A stretch of DNA of 41,641 bases from a bacterium. GTDB taxonomy: Bacteria > Sysuimicrobiota > Sysuimicrobiia > Sysuimicrobiales > Segetimicrobiaceae. The DNA is taken from contig DASYZR010000111.1 in the NCBI GenBank assembly GCA_035945995.1, positions 1-41,641 of the forward strand. The letters run 5' to 3'. The position numbers and the translations under genes were made by a program. Below are positions 8,751-16,613 of the stretch, piece after piece. The notes beneath the pieces were generated by a model, which saw nothing but the letters and a program-made list of their open reading frames with translations, ran no database searches and was not told the origin of the DNA. Position 1 is the stretch's first letter, and every line of letters starts with the position of its first letter.

Positions 8751-10022
8751 ATGGAGTTTGAGCATTTCGAGTACAAGTTCTCCTCCGAAGGCGCCGGGGT
8801 GGGCCGGCGGATCGCCTCGCTGCTGGCCGAACAAGGATACCAGAGCCTGCACCGGGAGGCGGTCGACCTGGTGCGGCGCTATCTGCCCGGCGGGGCGGGC
8901 GCGGAGCCCGCCGACCCGCCCGCGCACGCCGCGACCGTCGACGTGCTCATCCCTCCGGCCACCCCGGCCGTACGGATCCTGGTCTGCGAGCGGCCCGCGA
9001 TCGGCGCCCCCGGCAGCGCGACCGTTGCCGTGGTCGCGGTCGGACGCTCGCTGGACGAGGCGCACCGCAGCCGCACGGCCGCGAAACTCGCGCTCGACAG
9101 CAAGGGAAACGGCGACAATGAGCTGGCCGGGCACCTCACCGCGGACAACGGACGCGCCCGCGCGTCGCGGTTCCGGCCCGAGTGGGCGCAGGCCCTCGGC
9201 CTGACGCATCCGGACGCACCGGGGACGCCGTCGCTCTCTACGCCGCGGCCGCTTGCCTCGGCGCAGGCGCTGTTCACGCTCCAGGGTGCGCAGCCGCTGC
9301 TCGGCCGGCCGGCCGTCGTGCGCTCACGCCTCGACAAGAGCGGCAACGGGACTCACGTCGATCCCGCCGTCCTCGACGGCCTGGTGGCCGAGGGGCTGGT
9401 CGAGCGCAGCTTCGTCCTCATGTGCCGCGAGAGCGGCCAGGTCGTCGGCATCGGCAAAGATGCCGCGGAGGTGCAGGCGGCGATGCAGTTAGCGATCCGC
9501 TGTCCGCACTGCCGGCGGCCCCTCGGCGACGAGAGCCAGGACGTCGTCTACAGCCTCAGCACGCCCGGCGAGGAGTTCATCAGGAGCACCCGTTGGATGC
9601 GCGACGCGCTGGAATCGTCACTCCGGAAGCGGCACTGCGAGGCGGTGCTTCTCGACGGGGCCGCGGACGGCCGTCTCGACGGGGCGGCCTGTTACAAGGA
9701 CGCGGTGTTGCTGTTTCGCCTGAAAGACGGCGCCGCGGCCGACGACGACGTGCGGATGCTGCTGCAGGCGTCGGCGGAGTTTGCGCATGTCGCGCCCGGG
9801 GTCCCGACCCGCAGCGCGATCGTGACGACGCAACCGGCGGCTCCCGCCGCCGGCGGCAACGGGAATCCACCGTGTGTCGTGCTGGATGCGTCGCGCCTGG
9901 ACGAGGGCTTGGACCGGCTGCTCGAGGATGTGAAACGCGAGGCCTTTGCGCGGCTGACCGGGACGATGCTGCAATTCGCCCGGCCGGATCCGGGCACGCT
10001 GTTGTCGCGGACGCCCGCCTAA
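8751..10022 (+). CDS. 423-aa protein of unknown function with a CxxC zinc-knuckle-like motif
   Basis: I do not recognise this family. It is a soluble, Ala/Asp-rich protein. The N-terminal 130 residues look like a compact alpha/beta domain (FEHFEYKFSSEGAGVGRRIA; VRILVCERPAIGAPGSATVA). The middle part (LFTLQGAQPLLGRPAVVRSR, then HVDPAVLDGLVAEGLVERSF) resembles a winged-helix-like unit, followed by a single C-P-H-C-R-R-P-L pair of cysteines at about 250. The C-terminal third contains DAVLLFRLKD, which is weakly like the core of PD-(D/E)xK nucleases, but I cannot place the other catalytic residues. I chose the ATG at 8751 because ggggagggg precedes it. Another ATG at 8706 would add 15 residues. 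The gene converges on the GAF gene with a 12-base gap. Confidence 0.7.
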   Translation: MEFEHFEYKFSSEGAGVGRRIASLLAEQGYQSLHREAVDLVRRYLPGGAGAEPADPPAHAATVDVLIPPATPAVRILVCERPAIGAPGSATVAVVAVGRSLDEAHRSRTAAKLALDSKGNGDNELAGHLTADNGRARASRFRPEWAQALGLTHPDAPGTPSLSTPRPLASAQALFTLQGAQPLLGRPAVVRSRLDKSGNGTHVDPAVLDGLVAEGLVERSFVLMCRESGQVVGIGKDAAEVQAAMQLAIRCPHCRRPLGDESQDVVYSLSTPGEEFIRSTRWMRDALESSLRKRHCEAVLLDGAADGRLDGAACYKDAVLLFRLKDGAAADDDVRMLLQASAEFAHVAPGVPTRSAIVTTQPAAPAAGGNGNPPCVVLDASRLDEGLDRLLEDVKREAFARLTGTMLQFARPDPGTLLSRTPA

Positions 10023-10034
10023 GACCGATCCGTC

Positions 10035-10529
10035 TCAGTTGTCGCTGGGGCGCCCCGGCGCGAATGTCTCTTCGGCGCGGCGGGCCTGGCCGATCGACAC
10101 GGCCAGTTGCGCGGCCAATTGACCGAGGGATTTTCGCCACTTCTGATCGGGCTTCGTCGAACGGCGGCAGAACACATGAAGGGCGCCGAGCAGGCGCCCG
10201 TCGTCGATCAACGGCCACGAGTACTTGGACTTGAATCCATCGCGCCGATCCTGCGGCGGGTGAGTCACGACGAAAGGATCCCGCGCCAGGGCCACGGCAC
10301 CCTCCCCGCCGCCCGCGGAATCGAGCACGAAAGTGTGAAGCCCGAACTCGGTGCCGAACGCCGGCATCGTGGCGTACCGATCGAACAGGAGCACGCAGGC
10401 CGAGTCCACCCCAAACCGCTGCAGCGCCGCGCCCAGGACCATCGTGAGGTCCATGCGAAGATCCAGCGTTCCCGTAATGAGGTCATGGATCTCGCGGAGC
10501 GCCTGCTCGTTCGTTTTCCGGCGTGGCAC
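10035..10529 (-). CDS. GAF-domain protein
   Basis: A 164-aa protein that is essentially one GAF-like sensor domain. It has the N-terminal helix (EQALREIHDLITGTLDLRMD), then strand-helix-strand elements (VDSACVLLFD), the central GFKSKYSWPLIDDGRLLGAL strand pair typical of GAF domains and a C-terminal helix (LGQLAAQLAVSIGQARRAEE). No kinase, cyclase or HTH output is fused. GAF domains bind small ligands, cyclic nucleotides or cofactors. No ligand-specific motif such as the NKFDE motif is visible. The gene converges with the 423-aa gene and lies downstream of a 265-base gap from the GspE-type ATPase. Its role is unknown. Confidence 0.65.
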   Translation of the reverse strand: MPRRKTNEQALREIHDLITGTLDLRMDLTMVLGAALQRFGVDSACVLLFDRYATMPAFGTEFGLHTFVLDSAGGGEGAVALARDPFVVTHPPQDRRDGFKSKYSWPLIDDGRLLGALHVFCRRSTKPDQKWRKSLGQLAAQLAVSIGQARRAEETFAPGRPSDN

Positions 10530-10794
10530 GGCAGTTACCCCCCGGTCGTGATGTCCTCCTAAGGGTAGTGCCCGCCCCGATCCGGCAAAAGAGTGTTGCC
10601 ATCGTTCCGCGCGCGTAAGTTTTGTCGCGAGAAAAACCTGACGATTCGGGGTGCTGGCACATCGCCGTGCCCGCCGGACCCTTGCCGCCTAAAGACTGTG
10701 GAAGAAAACGAAACTTCACTGTAATTTTTCCCGCGGCGCCGGGGAGGTTACAGCGGCCTCCGGGGCCATCGGCCGCTGCCCCGAGGACTGCGCT

Positions 10795-12630
10795 TCAGTG
10801 ACTCAGGTTTGCGCTGTCTTCCTCGGACACGAAGACAACCCGCAGGAGTTCCTCCACGGTCGTGACACCCTCGAGCACTTTCTGCACGCCGTCCTGCCAC
10901 ATAAGCCGCATCCCCTTCTCCTGCGCGGCCTCCCGGATCTGATCCGCGGAGGCCCCGCCGAGCACCGCCGCGCGGAGGCGGTCGTTCATCACCAGCAACT
11001 CGAATACTCCGATTCGTCCCCGATAGCCGGTCCCGTGGCAGTGATCGCACCCGCGGGCGCGGTGCAAGCTCAACCTCGTGTGCTGCGCCGGGTCCAGCCC
11101 CAGCCGGCGCAACGCCTCCGTCGGCGGGGTATACGCCTCCTTGCAGTGCGGGCAGATCACGCGCACCAGCCGCTGGGCCAACACGCCGATCAGCGAGGCC
11201 GTGACAAGAAACGGCTCCACGCCCATGTCCGCCAGGCGCGTCGTGGCGCCCGCCGCGTCGTTGGTGTGCACCGTGGTGAGCACCAGGTGTCCCGTCATCG
11301 ACGCCTGGACGGCGATCTGCGCGGTCTCGCGGTCGCGGATCTCGCCGATCAGCACGATATCCGGGTCTTGCCGCAGAATGCTGCGGAGGCCGCTCGCGAA
11401 CGTCAGCCCGGCCCGCGTGTTCACCTGCACCTGTTTGACGCCGGCCATCTGGTACTCGACCGGGTCCTCGATGCTCACGATGTTGCGCTCCGGCGTGTTG
11501 ATCCGCGCCAGCGAGGCGTACAGTGTCGTCGTCTTGCCGCTGCCGGTCGGCCCGGTGACGATGATCATGCCGTACGGCTTCGTGATCAGGGTCTCCCACG
11601 CGGCCAGGAGCGAGCCGGGGAGACCGAGCAGGTTGAGCGACACGCTCGCGCTCGTTTGATCGAGCACACGAATGACGATGTTCTCCCCCAGCACCGTCGG
11701 CAGGCTGCTGACGCGGAGATCGTATTCCCTGCCGTTGAGCCGCGTGTGGATGTGCCCGTCCTGGGGCAGGCGGCGCTCCGCGATGTCCATGTTGGCGAGG
11801 ATCTTCACGCGCGAGATGAGAGCGGCCTGAAGCTGCTTCGGCGGCGCCATGACCTCCCGAAGCAGCCCGTCGACGCGGAACCGGACCTTCACGTCCTGCC
11901 GGTGCGGCTCCAGGTGGATGTCACTTGCCCCGGCCTGGATGGCCTGCTGGATCACCTGATTGACGACGCGGACAATCGGCGCCTCCTCGACCATCGAGCG
12001 GAGACGCTCCACGGTGATCTCCTCGTCCCGCGCGGAGGTCTCCGGAACTTCGGCGTCCGACCCCGGCGTGGACGTCTTGAGAAACTGCTCTACGTCGGCC
12101 GCGATCCCGTAGAACCGGCTTTGGGCCCGCGTGATGTCCTCCGGGCTGGCGATGACGATCTCGACGTCCAGGCCGGTGAGCAGGCGGATGTCGTCGATCG
12201 CCACCACGTTCGACGGATCGGGCATCGCCACGACGAGCCGGTCCTGCTTGCGGGCGACCGCGACCACGTTGTGGCGTTGGGCCAGATTCCCGGGGACGAG
12301 CCGCGCCGCCTCGGCGTCGACGCCGTCCTCGGCCAGTTCGGTGAAAACCAGTCCCCACCGCTGCGCGAGCGCCCGCGCGAACTGGCGCTCGCTCAAGACG
12401 CCCATCTGCACCAACTCGCGGCTGAGACGCGGCCCATGCTTGCGCAGGACCTCGACCGCCTGGTCCAGGACCTGTTTCGGCAGCCCCAAGTCCCGCAGCG
12501 CCTCGAGCGAACGTCCGAACTCCGCGCGCCGTTTTTTCCCGGTCAGTGTGACTTCGCGACGATCCGCGAGCGTCGTTGTGGTAGAGGCTTTCGGCCCGGC
12601 CATGGCAAATTCGCGAGAGTCTCCCGGCAT
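10795..12630 (-). CDS. GspE/PilB-family type II secretion / type IV pilus assembly ATPase
   Basis: A 611-aa hexameric secretion ATPase. An N-terminal GspE-N/MshEN-like domain (LVQMGVLSERQFARALAQRW, about 75-95; DRLVVAMPDPSNVVAIDDIR, about 130) precedes the ATPase core. The core has the GASDIHLEP box (about 240), Walker A GPTGSGKTTT (about 365), the Asp box, Walker B with IVLIGEIRDRETA, and the His-box segment GHLVLTTVHTNDA. A four-Cys zinc motif follows, formed by C-P-H-C and C-D-H-C-H-G-T-G-Y-R-G-R. It would power pilus or pseudopilus assembly at the cytoplasmic membrane. No other T2SS or T4P gene is within the window, so it is an orphan here. The start overlaps the previous gene by 88 bases; an internal ATG at 12603 would reduce this to 61. 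Confidence 0.93.
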   Translation of the reverse strand: MPGDSREFAMAGPKASTTTTLADRREVTLTGKKRRAEFGRSLEALRDLGLPKQVLDQAVEVLRKHGPRLSRELVQMGVLSERQFARALAQRWGLVFTELAEDGVDAEAARLVPGNLAQRHNVVAVARKQDRLVVAMPDPSNVVAIDDIRLLTGLDVEIVIASPEDITRAQSRFYGIAADVEQFLKTSTPGSDAEVPETSARDEEITVERLRSMVEEAPIVRVVNQVIQQAIQAGASDIHLEPHRQDVKVRFRVDGLLREVMAPPKQLQAALISRVKILANMDIAERRLPQDGHIHTRLNGREYDLRVSSLPTVLGENIVIRVLDQTSASVSLNLLGLPGSLLAAWETLITKPYGMIIVTGPTGSGKTTTLYASLARINTPERNIVSIEDPVEYQMAGVKQVQVNTRAGLTFASGLRSILRQDPDIVLIGEIRDRETAQIAVQASMTGHLVLTTVHTNDAAGATTRLADMGVEPFLVTASLIGVLAQRLVRVICPHCKEAYTPPTEALRRLGLDPAQHTRLSLHRARGCDHCHGTGYRGRIGVFELLVMNDRLRAAVLGGASADQIREAAQEKGMRLMWQDGVQKVLEGVTTVEELLRVVFVSEEDSANLSH

Positions 12631-13529
12631 GATACGTATATGCCCTTCGCAATAAGGTTTTTAGACGGGGGATTCCTGGCCCCGGCCGGTCCGGCGCCGA
12701 TCGCCGTACAGTCGAGGCACTCGTTGGACAGGGAGATCGTGACCTCGCCGGCGACGTGCCCAAGCGTAGGGAGATCACCCGCGACGTCACTTTGGAGGCG
12801 GTCCCACACCGGTGCGCCGTTGATGAACGCGTACGCGATCCGCGTGTGGAGCGTGCCCCAATTGTAGAAAACGGTGAACGCCTGGAGAAGGCCCCGCGCG
12901 TCCACGACCGCCTCCAGCGCATACGGCGGACCGGGCCGAACGATCCGCGACTTCATCATCGGTGATGTGTACAGCCACTTTGCGACCGCCCGCCGCGCGC
13001 CGGTGTCTTCGGTGCGCCCCGATAGCGGTGACCGGTAGGTCGCCATCGTCTGCGTGACGATGTCCCGCCGCACGCCGCCGATCGCGTACCCGTCCTCAGG
13101 CGCGTCGTCGAGCATGAAGAAGTCGTGGGCGTGAAAGTCGGGCAGGTCGTCCGGTTGAGTCTCGATCCGCTCTTTGATGACCCGCTGAACCACCCGCGTG
13201 AACGGCCGCAGCACGAGCGGCAGGCGCATCTCGCGAATGGCGAGCATCCGGTGGAGCGGCTCACCCGGCCTGTGCCACTCCGTAAGCGCCCCCCGGGCGG
13301 TCGCCGTGAGCCGGCCGCCGCCGGCATACCGGACCGCGAGCAGCACCGCGAAATCTGCCTTCATCGTGTAGGCATCCGAGGGCTTCGGCGCGAGGGCGAG
13401 CCGCATCAACTCATCGACCGAAGGGGTCTCTGCGCCACCGGGCAAGGCGGCCGCGAGCGTGAGGAGGACGGCGCACACCGCAGTCCTTCCGGCGTTGATT
13501 CGACTTTTCCGCAACCAGGCACGCACCAT
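12543..13529 (-). CDS. exported protein of unknown function
   Basis: A 328-aa frame with a clear Sec signal peptide (charged RKSRINAGR, hydrophobic AVCAVLLTLAAALPG, cleavage near GGAETP). The mature part (TMKADFAVLLAVRYAGGGRL, WHRPGEPLHRMLAIREMRLP) reads as long amphipathic strands, similar in feel to LolA-like half-barrels, but I see no diagnostic motif. The C-terminal 30 residues (PWPGRKPLPQRRSRIVAKSH) overlap the GspE start in another frame and are basic. The functional end may be earlier. An NECLDCTAIG segment near the end has two cysteines that could form a disulfide. It is upstream of the GspE-type ATPase on the same strand and overlaps it, so translational coupling is possible. Confidence 0.6.
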   Translation of the reverse strand: MVRAWLRKSRINAGRTAVCAVLLTLAAALPGGAETPSVDELMRLALAPKPSDAYTMKADFAVLLAVRYAGGGRLTATARGALTEWHRPGEPLHRMLAIREMRLPLVLRPFTRVVQRVIKERIETQPDDLPDFHAHDFFMLDDAPEDGYAIGGVRRDIVTQTMATYRSPLSGRTEDTGARRAVAKWLYTSPMMKSRIVRPGPPYALEAVVDARGLLQAFTVFYNWGTLHTRIAYAFINGAPVWDRLQSDVAGDLPTLGHVAGEVTISLSNECLDCTAIGAGPAGARNPPSKNLIAKGIYVSCRETLANLPWPGRKPLPQRRSRIVAKSH

Positions 13530-13625
13530 CTCTCACCCGATGGCGGATACTTCGGCATCGGCGTCGCGTTGCTTTCTTTCATGGTAGGCTGGGCGGGACG
13601 CGCGCCTACCCGGATCGGCGACCCG

Positions 13626-14015
13626 CTACTTGACGGCTATCACCTTCGCGTGCATAAACGGATGATTCAGGCACGTATACTCGTACATGCCCGGCCTGAT
13701 CACCGTGACCGTAAAGCTGTGACCGGGCGCCACCTGCCCCGAGTCCCACACGTTGTGGTCCGCCGTCGCGGTATGCGGCACGACATCGTCGTTGGTCCAC
13801 GTCAGCTTCTGTCCAACCTTGATCGTGATCGCCGCCGGCTCGAACGCGAAGTTCTTCACCTGAATCCGGACGCCGGTGCCCACCGGGTTCGCCGATGCCG
13901 CCGCCCGAGGAGACACGCCGGTCCAGGCGACGCCGATCACGAGCAGCAGTGCAGCCATCAGGGTCGCGGCACCGCGCGCCATTGGCGCGCCTCGGAATCT
14001 CGCCCTGCCTGCCAT
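13626..14015 (-). CDS. plastocyanin-like cupredoxin, exported
   Basis: A 129-aa protein with a signal peptide (hydrophobic AALLLVIGVAWTGV, A-x-A site near residue 42) and a blue-copper fold. VKNFAFEPAAITIKVGQKLT is the standard first strand pair. The copper ligands are visible as H81 in DVVPHTATA and C115, H118 and M121 in YTCLNHPFM. Length and ligand spacing match amicyanin/plastocyanin-type single-domain cupredoxins, which carry electrons in the periplasm or at the outer face of the membrane. It lies 214 bases downstream of the ECF sigma-RskA fusion gene on the same strand, with a terminator-like hairpin between them. It could be a target of that sigma factor rather than a co-transcribed gene. 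Confidence 0.88.
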   Translation of the reverse strand: MAGRARFRGAPMARGAATLMAALLLVIGVAWTGVSPRAAASANPVGTGVRIQVKNFAFEPAAITIKVGQKLTWTNDDVVPHTATADHNVWDSGQVAPGHSFTVTVIRPGMYEYTCLNHPFMHAKVIAVK

Positions 14016-14180
14016 TGTGCGCCGTCCTTTTCCACGGTGTGCCGGCGCGCCGACGGAGTCGTTTCGGCCGCGGCCGCCCGTGATTGTTCGCTCAGACGTG
14101 AATACACCGGAACGGGGCGCCCGGATTGGCGTTCACGGATCGGCCCGCCCCCCCTGGCCGGCGTTGGGTTCAATGAGAAG

Positions 14181-14207
14181 GGGGACGACCGGCGTGCGGC
14201 CGTCCCC
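14181..14207 (-). terminator. terminator hairpin after the sigma factor gene
   Basis: A 10-bp inverted repeat (GGGGACGACC / GGCCGTCCCC, one G-T pair) with a 7-base loop starts 23 bases after the sigma-factor stop codon. On the reverse strand it is followed by CCTTCTCATT, a weak U-rich tail. It separates the sigma gene from the cupredoxin gene. Confidence 0.55.
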
Positions 14208-14229
14208 TTTGTTGCGGTCCTCGTTTTCG

Positions 14230-15315
14230 CTACGGGTACGGGTTGCTCGGCGACCCCGGTTGACCGCTCACGATCACCGGCCCGCGCGGGTTCGGGCTCC
14301 CGCGTGCCGGCTCACGCGTGACCTCGATCGCATCCGGCATCACCGCCACCCCGGTCCCCTCGACGATCAGCCGCGCGTCGCCGCGGGCGTCTGGACGCAC
14401 CGTTCCCAACGACGTCCAGGTCCTGCCGTGTCGCGCCCAGGCCTGATAGGTCTCGCCCGCGGGCGCCGCCGGGAACTTCTCCAGCGTCAGCACGGCGATG
14501 GCCGCGCCTGTGTGTCCGCGGTACACGGCATGTGTCTCCGGTGGAACCCCCGCAGTCGCGCGGAGGCGGACGGCGACCGTCTCACTCGAAGTCAGCAGCG
14601 CCAGGGCCCGCGCGTCGAGCCCGCGCGCCGCCTGCTCGTTGCGAATCCCCAGCACGGCCCCAAGGCCTGCGGCTACGAGGACCAGCACGCCGAGCGCGGG
14701 CGCGAGCCCGACGCGGAGCTTCTGCAGACCCGCGCGGATGCGAGTCTTGGCGGTGCCGAGCGGCAGCTGGAGGGTCGCCGCCACCTGATCGTGCGTCAGT
14801 CCCTCCAGGAAGGCCATCTCCAGCACCCGGCGCTGCCCCTGCGGCAGCGCGTTCAGCGCCTCCCGGACTTCCGCCCGCCGCGCCTCGAGATCAACGACTT
14901 CGTCGGGACCGGGCATCGGATCGGCCGCCTCGGCGACGCGCAGGCCGTCGGGATCGTCCTCCAGCTGCGGCTGACGGCTCCGACGTCGCAGCTCGTTCAG
15001 GATCCGGTAATGGGCGATCTGAAATGCCCACGCGCGAAAGGTGCCCCGCTCCGGCGCGAATGTGCCGGCCTTCCGCCAGATCGCGAGGAACACTTCCTGC
15101 ACGATCTCTTCGGCGGTCGTCCGGTCCAGCGTCTGGGCGGCGAGCGAGAAAATCCGCGCCGCGTACCGGGTGTAGAGAGGCCCGAGGGCCTCCTGCCGGC
15201 CGGCAGCCAGCTGCTGCATTAGCTCTTCGTCGCTGCTCTCGCGTCCGCCGGGATTCACGGGAATCCCGCGGGTCTCCCGGTGCCACCTCCACCGCGGATA
15301 CTGCCGCGGGCGCAT
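14230..15315 (-). CDS. ECF sigma factor fused to a transmembrane helix and RskA-like anti-sigma domain
   Basis: A single 361-aa frame carries three parts in order. ECF sigma region 2 is at about 45-110 (ALGPLYTRYAARIFSLAAQT, AEEIVQEVFLAIW, FRAWAFQIAHYRILNELRR). Sigma region 4 is at about 150-200 (LNALPQGQRRVLEMAFLEGL, THDQVAATLQLPLGTAKTRI). One hydrophobic helix is at about 205-223 (LAPALGVLVLVAAGLGAVLG). The C-terminal domain has the RskA/anti-sigma-K signature G-E-T-Y-Q-A-W-A-R-H-G-R-T-W-T-S-L-G-T-V. Normally the sigma factor and its membrane anti-sigma are separate proteins. Here the sigma factor is tethered, so release would need proteolysis or a conformational change. I chose the ATG at 15315. 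TTG at 15375 and GTG at 15258 are alternatives, and no start has a strong SD. Confidence 0.85.
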   Translation of the reverse strand: MRPRQYPRWRWHRETRGIPVNPGGRESSDEELMQQLAAGRQEALGPLYTRYAARIFSLAAQTLDRTTAEEIVQEVFLAIWRKAGTFAPERGTFRAWAFQIAHYRILNELRRRSRQPQLEDDPDGLRVAEAADPMPGPDEVVDLEARRAEVREALNALPQGQRRVLEMAFLEGLTHDQVAATLQLPLGTAKTRIRAGLQKLRVGLAPALGVLVLVAAGLGAVLGIRNEQAARGLDARALALLTSSETVAVRLRATAGVPPETHAVYRGHTGAAIAVLTLEKFPAAPAGETYQAWARHGRTWTSLGTVRPDARGDARLIVEGTGVAVMPDAIEVTREPARGSPNPRGPVIVSGQPGSPSNPYP

Positions 15316-15572
15316 CAGTTTCCGACCGCCAGCGGAGCGCGCATGAACGCGCGGCCGGTGCGCACAAACTCGCAAATCCCGGTACTCGGAAGGGTCACTC
15401 GAATCGCCTCCGACGCCTGCTACTGCATACTACACCGGCGCGCGCGCGTCGGATGTAATCGATCCGACACCGCTATTGTCGCGACATCGTAACAGGACGA
15501 GCGACCCGGCATCCATGCACGCGCCGGGGTGTATCTGAGGGTGAAGAGACTCGGAGAGAGGAGGGAGAGACA

Positions 15573-15797
15573 ATGCGGAAGATTTTTGCGGGCTTCACCC
15601 TGGCCGCGGCGTTGGGCCTGTGCGGATCCACGGCGTTCGCGGGAGACGATCTCCACGACGTTCAGCCCATCGGGGACGCGCCGGTCCGTCTGATGCCCGC
15701 ACAATATGACGCGGGCGCAATGGCCGGGCCCGGGCAGCCTGCCCTGGGGCCGATGCAGCAGATCCGCCAGGCAATCGGGAACGACGGACAGCAGTAG
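15573..15797 (+). CDS. small exported protein, 74 aa
   Basis: It starts with a clean signal peptide (MRKIFAGFTLAAALGLCGST, cleavage after AFA) and leaves about 50 mature residues that are polar, Gly/Pro/Gln-rich and without cysteines (MPAQYDAGAMAGPGQPALGP). A strong SD (gagaggagggaga) sits just upstream of the ATG, and a perfect inverted repeat follows the stop, so it is probably a genuine monocistronic gene. It is divergent from the ECF sigma gene. I do not recognise the family. Confidence 0.7.
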   Translation: MRKIFAGFTLAAALGLCGSTAFAGDDLHDVQPIGDAPVRLMPAQYDAGAMAGPGQPALGPMQQIRQAIGNDGQQ

Positions 15798-15804
15798 GGA
15801 ACGC

Positions 15805-15839
15805 GGCCGGCCGCCCGGGAACCAACGAGGCGGCCGGCC
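15805..15839 (+). terminator. terminator-like hairpin after the 74-aa gene
   Basis: A perfect 11-bp inverted repeat (GGCCGGCCGCC and GGCGGCCGGCC) with a 13-base loop starts seven bases after the stop codon of the small exported protein. There is no U-tract, so it would be a hairpin-only terminator or an RNA-stabilising element. Confidence 0.5.
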
Positions 15840-15892
15840 TACCCTCTACACCACTACGCCACGGCAACCTTGTTCGTGCGGCCGACCCGGTC

Positions 15893-15910
15893 TTATCCAC
15901 ACTGTCCACA
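15893..15910 (+). other. two adjacent DnaA-box-like 9-mers
   Basis: The sequence contains a perfect consensus DnaA box, TTATCCACA, at 15893-15901, immediately followed by CTGTCCACA at 15902-15910 (two mismatches). They lie in a 170-base non-coding gap. No dnaA, dnaN or cluster of further boxes is nearby, so this is more likely a DnaA-regulated site or chance than an origin. Confidence 0.3.
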
Positions 15911-15970
15911 GTTTATTAGAACACTCGTTTGCACCGCTGGATTCCACGGTGGTCGCCCGATTGCCTACAG

Positions 15971-16541
15971 TCAGGCTACGGTGGACGGTTCACGCCGCCC
16001 GAAGGATTTTCTGACAAGCGGTGGCGCGGGCGCCACGGCGTCGGCCAGGCGGGCAATGATCGGATTGCCAAGACCCTCCTCGAGCAAGCGGTGACCGATG
16101 GCTGAAGCATGGTCGGCTAGCCGGCTCGCGAAGTCATTCACCCGCCGGACCAAGACGTCAGGATCGAGGCGCAACTCTTCCGCCATTTTCCGCCGATGAT
16201 GGAGTCGGATATTCCGGAGACGGTATTCGCCGCCCAGTTTCATCGAAAGCGTAACCCTCTGAATGTCGTGATCCGGGTAGGGCAGCACGCTCGTTATATC
16301 GTACAGAGGCGCAAGACGAACGCGGGCGTCTGCGCCGATCAGCAACGAGTAGTTCTTGGCGTGCGCATCCGGTCGCCCCGCCCGCGATCACGAGCCCGTC
16401 AAACTCGAACGGGTCAAGCGACTCCCCGGCCGACGCCAGGTCCGAGAGCAGGGTGTCGAGCGATCGGCCGAACAGTTCCCGGGCGCCACGGTCGGCCAAC
16501 CGGAGCGCTTCCGCGCCAAGCGTGGCGATGTCGACCGGCAC
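15971..16541 (-). pseudogene. hipA-like kinase toxin remnant, frameshifted and N-terminally truncated
   Basis: The distal frame gives DAHAKNYSLLIGADARVRLA followed by PLYDITSVLPYPDHDIQRVT and LSMKLGGEYRLRNI. This is the C-terminal half of HipA, with the catalytic D-A-H-x-K-N loop and the P-x-Y-D metal-binding segment. The upstream part (DIATLGAEALRLADRGAREL, then DPFEFDGLVIAGG) is the preceding helical segment, but it is in a different frame and shifts just before the D-A-H-A-K-N motif (near 16375). A stop lies further upstream in that frame, and the N-terminal half of the kinase is missing. No hipB-like antitoxin is adjacent. It is a decayed toxin gene and should be non-functional. Confidence 0.75.
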
Positions 16542-16613
16542 CGGTGCTCGCCGTGCTTCTCGCCGTTACTGCCGGAAGTCTTTGCGGAGTAGGCAGTTCC
16601 CGTGGGCGGACGT

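Noticed and set aside
5934-9209. A 1091-codon open frame on the reverse strand covering the aminotransferase and the antisense-frame region of the MFS gene and beyond
   Set aside because: Only the part from 7289 to 5934 has family homology and an SD. The rest is Arg/Gly/Ala-rich shadow sequence kept open by high G+C.
10530-10794. c-di-GMP riboswitch or other structured RNA upstream of the GAF gene
   Set aside because: The 265-base gap has no recognisable GEMM core or strong hairpin with a conserved loop.
10798-12867. A 689-codon frame antisense to the GspE-type ATPase
   Set aside because: His/Arg-rich shadow of a highly conserved ATPase gene; no motif of its own.
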